Below are positions 61,374 to 64,000 of a DNA stretch of 64,000 bases, piece by piece; positions within the stretch are counted from its first letter, which is position 1; every line of letters begins with the position of its first letter. Below the pieces are notes generated by a model. It ran no database searches and was not told the DNA's origin. It saw only the letters and a program-made list of their open reading frames with translations. The position numbers and the translations under genes were made by a program. The stretch is from Roseicyclus marinus (GTDB lineage: Bacteria > Pseudomonadota > Alphaproteobacteria > Rhodobacterales > Rhodobacteraceae), in the NCBI RefSeq assembly GCF_036322625.1, contig NZ_AP027266.1, forward strand, positions 3,413,001 through 3,477,000, written 5' to 3'.

Positions 61374-61993
61374 CGCCTGCAGCCGTGGTTTTCGACATCG
61401 GCAATGTGCTGGTCGAATGGCACCCCGAACGCCATTATGATCGTCTGATCGGGCCGGAGCGGCGCAAGGCGCTGTTCGCCGCAGTCGATCTGCACGCGAT
61501 GAACCTGCGCGTCGATCTGGGCGCGCCCTTTGCCGCCGAGGTCGCGGCGATGGCAGATGCCCATCCCGAGTGGCGGGCCGAGATCCTGGCCTGGCGCGAG
61601 GGCTGGGTCGAGATGTGCAGCCCTGCGATCCCCGGTTCGGTCGCGCTTTTGCGCAGGCTCCGGGCGCGGGGTGTGCCGGTCTTTGCCCTGTCGAATTTCG
61701 GGGTCGATACCTATGCGACGGCGCAAGGCGTCTATGATTTCCTGAAAGAATTCGATGCCGAATTCATCTCGGGGCATTTGGGCGTGATGAAACCCGATGC
61801 GGCGATCTACGAAAGGCTTGAACGCGACACCGGGGTCGCGCCCGGCGCGCTGCTCTTTGCCGATGACAGGCCCGACAATATCGCGGCGGCAGCGGCGCGG
61901 GGCTGGCAGACGCATCTTTTCGACGGGCCCGAAGGCTGGGCCGCGCGGCTGGTCGCGGCGGGGCTCTTGCCCGAGACGGAGGAGGTGGCATGA
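61370..61993 (+). CDS. HAD-superfamily hydrolase
   Basis: This 207-residue hydrolase is of the haloacid dehalogenase type. Motif I is VVFDIGNVLVEW (residues 6-17; the second aspartate of the usual DxD is Asn or replaced), motif II is ALSNFG, motif III Lys is in GVMKPDAAIYE and motif IV is LFADDRPDNI. The substrate is unknown; relatives include epoxide-hydrolase-like phosphatases. It overlaps both neighbours by 4 bp. Confidence 0.9.
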   Translation: MTPAAVVFDIGNVLVEWHPERHYDRLIGPERRKALFAAVDLHAMNLRVDLGAPFAAEVAAMADAHPEWRAEILAWREGWVEMCSPAIPGSVALLRRLRARGVPVFALSNFGVDTYATAQGVYDFLKEFDAEFISGHLGVMKPDAAIYERLERDTGVAPGALLFADDRPDNIAAAAARGWQTHLFDGPEGWAARLVAAGLLPETEEVA

Positions 61994-62901
61994 GCGTGCA
62001 GATGATCGGACCCGAGGCCGAGGCGCGGCTCGACTGGTTGGCGCTTTGCGATGCGATCGAAGCGGGGCATGCGCGCCCAAGGGCCGAGATCGCGGATATC
62101 TTTCTCTATCGCGGCAAGGACACGCTCTTGAGCCGGGCGGCGTGGATCGACGGCTTGGGCCAGCTGGTCAAGACGGCGACGATCTTTCCGGGCAACGTCC
62201 CCGTGGGAAAGCCCGCCGTGAACGGGTCGGCGGCGGTCTATTCCGATCTGGACGGGACATTGGCGGCCATCGTCGATTTCCATCTCCTGACCAAGTGGAA
62301 GACGGCGGGTGACAGCCTGTGTGCCGCGCGCATTCTTGCCCGGCCTGACAGCCGCGTGATCCTGATCGTGGGGGCTGGCACGGTGGGCCGGTCCCTGCGG
62401 CAGGCCTATGGCGCGGCTTTTCCGGGGGTGCGGTTCCAGATCTGGAACCGCACCCCCGTCAGCGCCGAGCGCATGGTGGCGGATTTTCCGGATACCGAAC
62501 AGGTGCGCGACCTGGAAACGGCGGTGCGGGCCGCGGATATCATCACCTGTGCCACCATGGCGACAGCACCCGTGATTTCCGGTGACTGGTTGCAGCCCGG
62601 TCAGCATCTCGACCTGATCGGCGCCTATCGCCCCGACATGCGCGAGGCCGATGACAAGGCGCTTGAGCGCGCGCGCATCTTCGTCGACAGCCGGGACACG
62701 ACCATCGGCCATATCGGCGAGCTGAAGATCCCGCTGGCCAGTGGCGCGATCACCGAGGGCGATGTTCTGGCCGATTACTACGACCTGGCCTCCGGGGCGT
62801 TTGCCCGGCGATCCGGGGACGAGATCACGCTGTTCAAGAACGGCGGCGGCGCGCATCTGGACCTGATGGTGGCGCGCTACATCCTCGATTGCATGGGCTG
62901 A
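61990..62901 (+). CDS. Ornithine cyclodeaminase / mu-crystallin family protein
   Basis: This 303-residue NAD(P)-binding protein is of the ornithine cyclodeaminase family, which also contains alanine dehydrogenases and ketimine reductases. The substrate region includes LVKTATIFPGN, the Rossmann motif is VILIVGAGTVGRSLRQAY (about 122-139) and LDLIGAYRPDMREAD follows. The exact reaction is not determined. It is co-transcribed with fghA and the HAD gene through 4-bp overlaps. Confidence 0.9.
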   Translation: MSVQMIGPEAEARLDWLALCDAIEAGHARPRAEIADIFLYRGKDTLLSRAAWIDGLGQLVKTATIFPGNVPVGKPAVNGSAAVYSDLDGTLAAIVDFHLLTKWKTAGDSLCAARILARPDSRVILIVGAGTVGRSLRQAYGAAFPGVRFQIWNRTPVSAERMVADFPDTEQVRDLETAVRAADIITCATMATAPVISGDWLQPGQHLDLIGAYRPDMREADDKALERARIFVDSRDTTIGHIGELKIPLASGAITEGDVLADYYDLASGAFARRSGDEITLFKNGGGAHLDLMVARYILDCMG

Positions 62902-62920
62902 GGGATCGGGATTTTCGAGG

Positions 62921-62972
62921 GGGCTGTCTGCCCCCTCGCACCCCCGAGCATATTTGCGGAAAGATGAAGGGG
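62921..62972. repeat. Dispersed GC-rich palindromic element (copy C)
   Basis: GAGGGGGCTGTCTGCCCCCTC hairpin, then CACCCCCGAGCATATTTGCGG and AAAGATGAAGGGG. It lies between two convergent genes and likely terminates both. It is a diverged relative of copies A and B. Confidence 0.65.
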
Positions 62973-62973
62973 A

Positions 62974-64000
62974 TCACGCCGCGAGAGCGGGGGCGCGATC
63001 CTTGAGGGGCGTTTCCCGGATCGGCAGGTGGACGATGGCCGAGAGCGCGCCGACCGCCACCCCGATCCACCAGACCGCCGTGTAATCGCCGTAGACATCG
63101 TAGAGCGCCCCCCCCAGCCAGACGCCAAGGAAGCTGCCCAGCTGGTGCGAGAAAAAGACGAGGCCATAGAGCGTGCCCATGTATCTGAGCCCGTAGATAT
63201 AGCCGACCAACCCCGAGGTCAGCGGCACGGTGGCAAGCCAGAGCGACCCCATCACGAGCGAAAAGGCGATGACCGTCTCGGGCGTGATCGGGAAGAGGAT
63301 GAAGAGCCCCGCCGCCAGCGTCCGGCCCACGTAGATCGCAGCAAGCAGGTAGCGCTTGGGAAAGCGGTTGCCGAGCCATCCGGCCATGATCGTGCCCGCG
63401 ATATTGGCCAGCCCGATCAGCGCGATGGCAAAGGCCCCCAGCGCCGAGGTGGTGGTGATCCCGATGCCCGCCAGCATCGATCCGGGGTCGATGGGCCCGC
63501 ACAACTCTGTCACGAAGGCGGGGAAATGCGCCGTGATGAAGCCCAGTTGGTAGCCGCAGGAGAAGAAACCGATGAAGATGAGGGCAAAGGACGGGTCGCG
63601 CACGGCCTTGCCCACGATCTGGCCCATCGTCTCCTCGATCTCGGCCTTGGTGGCGCGGGCGGGTGCGCGCAGAAGCGGCAGGGCGAAAAGCGCGCAGAGG
63701 ATCATGCCCGCGAAGATCAGGAAGACCGTTTGCCACGGGAAGACGCTCAACAACCCCTCGGCCAGGGGCGCGCCGATGACCTGTCCCGCCGATCCGGCGG
63801 CGGTGGCGATGCCCAGCGCGACCGAGCGGTTCTTGTCGGATGCCGCCCGCCCCACGATGGCGAGGATCACGCCGAACCCCGTGCCCGCGATGCCGAAGCC
63901 CACGAGGATCTCGAGCAGTTGGTGCTGTCCGGGCGTGATCGCATAGGCCGAGAACACCAGCCCGGCCGCATACATCAAGACGCCCAGCACGATGGCGCGC
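62974..64000 (-). CDS. MFS transporter (partial, 5' end outside window)
   Basis: This is a major facilitator superfamily protein with at least ten hydrophobic helices visible in about 342 residues; the first helix or helices lie beyond base 64000. Blocks such as GFGIAGTGFGVILAIVGRAASDKNRSVALGIATAAGSAGQ are typical of organic-anion or oxalate/formate-type MFS proteins. The C-terminus ends KDRAPALAA. The substrate cannot be told from sequence. Confidence 0.85.
   Translation of the reverse strand, partial: RAIVLGVLMYAAGLVFSAYAITPGQHQLLEILVGFGIAGTGFGVILAIVGRAASDKNRSVALGIATAAGSAGQVIGAPLAEGLLSVFPWQTVFLIFAGMILCALFALPLLRAPARATKAEIEETMGQIVGKAVRDPSFALIFIGFFSCGYQLGFITAHFPAFVTELCGPIDPGSMLAGIGITTTSALGAFAIALIGLANIAGTIMAGWLGNRFPKRYLLAAIYVGRTLAAGLFILFPITPETVIAFSLVMGSLWLATVPLTSGLVGYIYGLRYMGTLYGLVFFSHQLGSFLGVWLGGALYDVYGDYTAVWWIGVAVGALSAIVHLPIRETPLKDRAPALAA

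Overview
This window is a nearly complete photosynthesis gene cluster (PGC) of an alphaproteobacterium of the Rhodobacteraceae (Roseobacter/Rhodovulum-type). The evidence is the gene order (crtCD / crtEF-bchCXYZ-pufQBALMC / idi-bchP-pucC-like-bchG-ppsR-ppaA / bchFNBHLM-lhaA-puhABC-acsF-puhE-hemA-cycA / bchODI-crtA / crtIB-tspO), the high G+C, the spheroidene-series carotenoid genes and the PpsR/PpaA regulators. AcsF, the oxygen-dependent cyclase, is the only Mg-protoporphyrin ester cyclase here, and no puc (LH2) or pufX gene is present. That fits an aerobic anoxygenic phototroph with an RC-LH1 complex. No name can be given from sequence reading alone.

Layout. 1-2140 (-): hslU (cut by the window edge), a membrane protein and hslV. 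2240-4644 (-): crtC, crtD. 4761-15807 (+): crtEF, then the bchCXYZ-pufQBALMC superoperon, whose bchZ-pufQ junction overlaps by 4 bp. 15977-17896 (+): dxs. 17900-24673 (-): a secreted unknown, idi, bchP, a PucC-like transporter, bchG, ppsR, ppaA. 24988-40957 (+): bchF to cycA, which includes all dark protochlorophyllide reductase genes, Mg-chelatase H, RC-H and its assembly factors, acsF, hemA and cytochrome c2. 41025-45326 (-): bchO, bchD, bchI, crtA. 45460-48526 (+): crtI, crtB, tspO. 48523-49126 (-): a ParDE-type toxin-antitoxin pair. 49221-54578 (-): infB, ylxR-like, nusA, rimP. 54744-64000: ordinary accessory and housekeeping genes, including glutathione-dependent formaldehyde oxidation, an NYN-domain protein, TetR/AEC transporter, HAD hydrolase, ornithine cyclodeaminase-like protein and an MFS transporter cut by the edge.

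How it works together. HemA makes ALA. BchDIH, BchM, AcsF, BchNBL, BchF, BchXYZ, BchC, BchG and BchP build bacteriochlorophyll a. Dxs, Idi and CrtE supply GGPP, and CrtB/I/C/D/F/A make spheroidene/spheroidenone. PufBALMC and PuhA form the RC-LH1 complex, with PuhB/C/E, LhaA, the PucC-like protein and PufQ as assembly factors and CycA as soluble electron carrier. PpsR with its antirepressor PpaA probably controls the cluster: I found nine perfect TGT-N12-ACA operators in five intergenic regions.

Most notable points: (1) bchB carries, in its interdomain linker, a copy of a GC-rich palindromic element that is otherwise intergenic here, and it shifts frame at a G GGG GGC heptamer; (2) PufC has only three heme motifs, the first being absent; (3) bchG may be transcribed as a leaderless mRNA from a promoter covered by a PpsR site; (4) a small promoter-peptide-terminator unit lies at 55181-55329; (5) an intrinsic-terminator-like hairpin sits in the rimP-nusA-infB leader. 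No CRISPR array, tRNA, rRNA or intact insertion sequence was seen, and I found no convincing new multi-gene system beyond these points.
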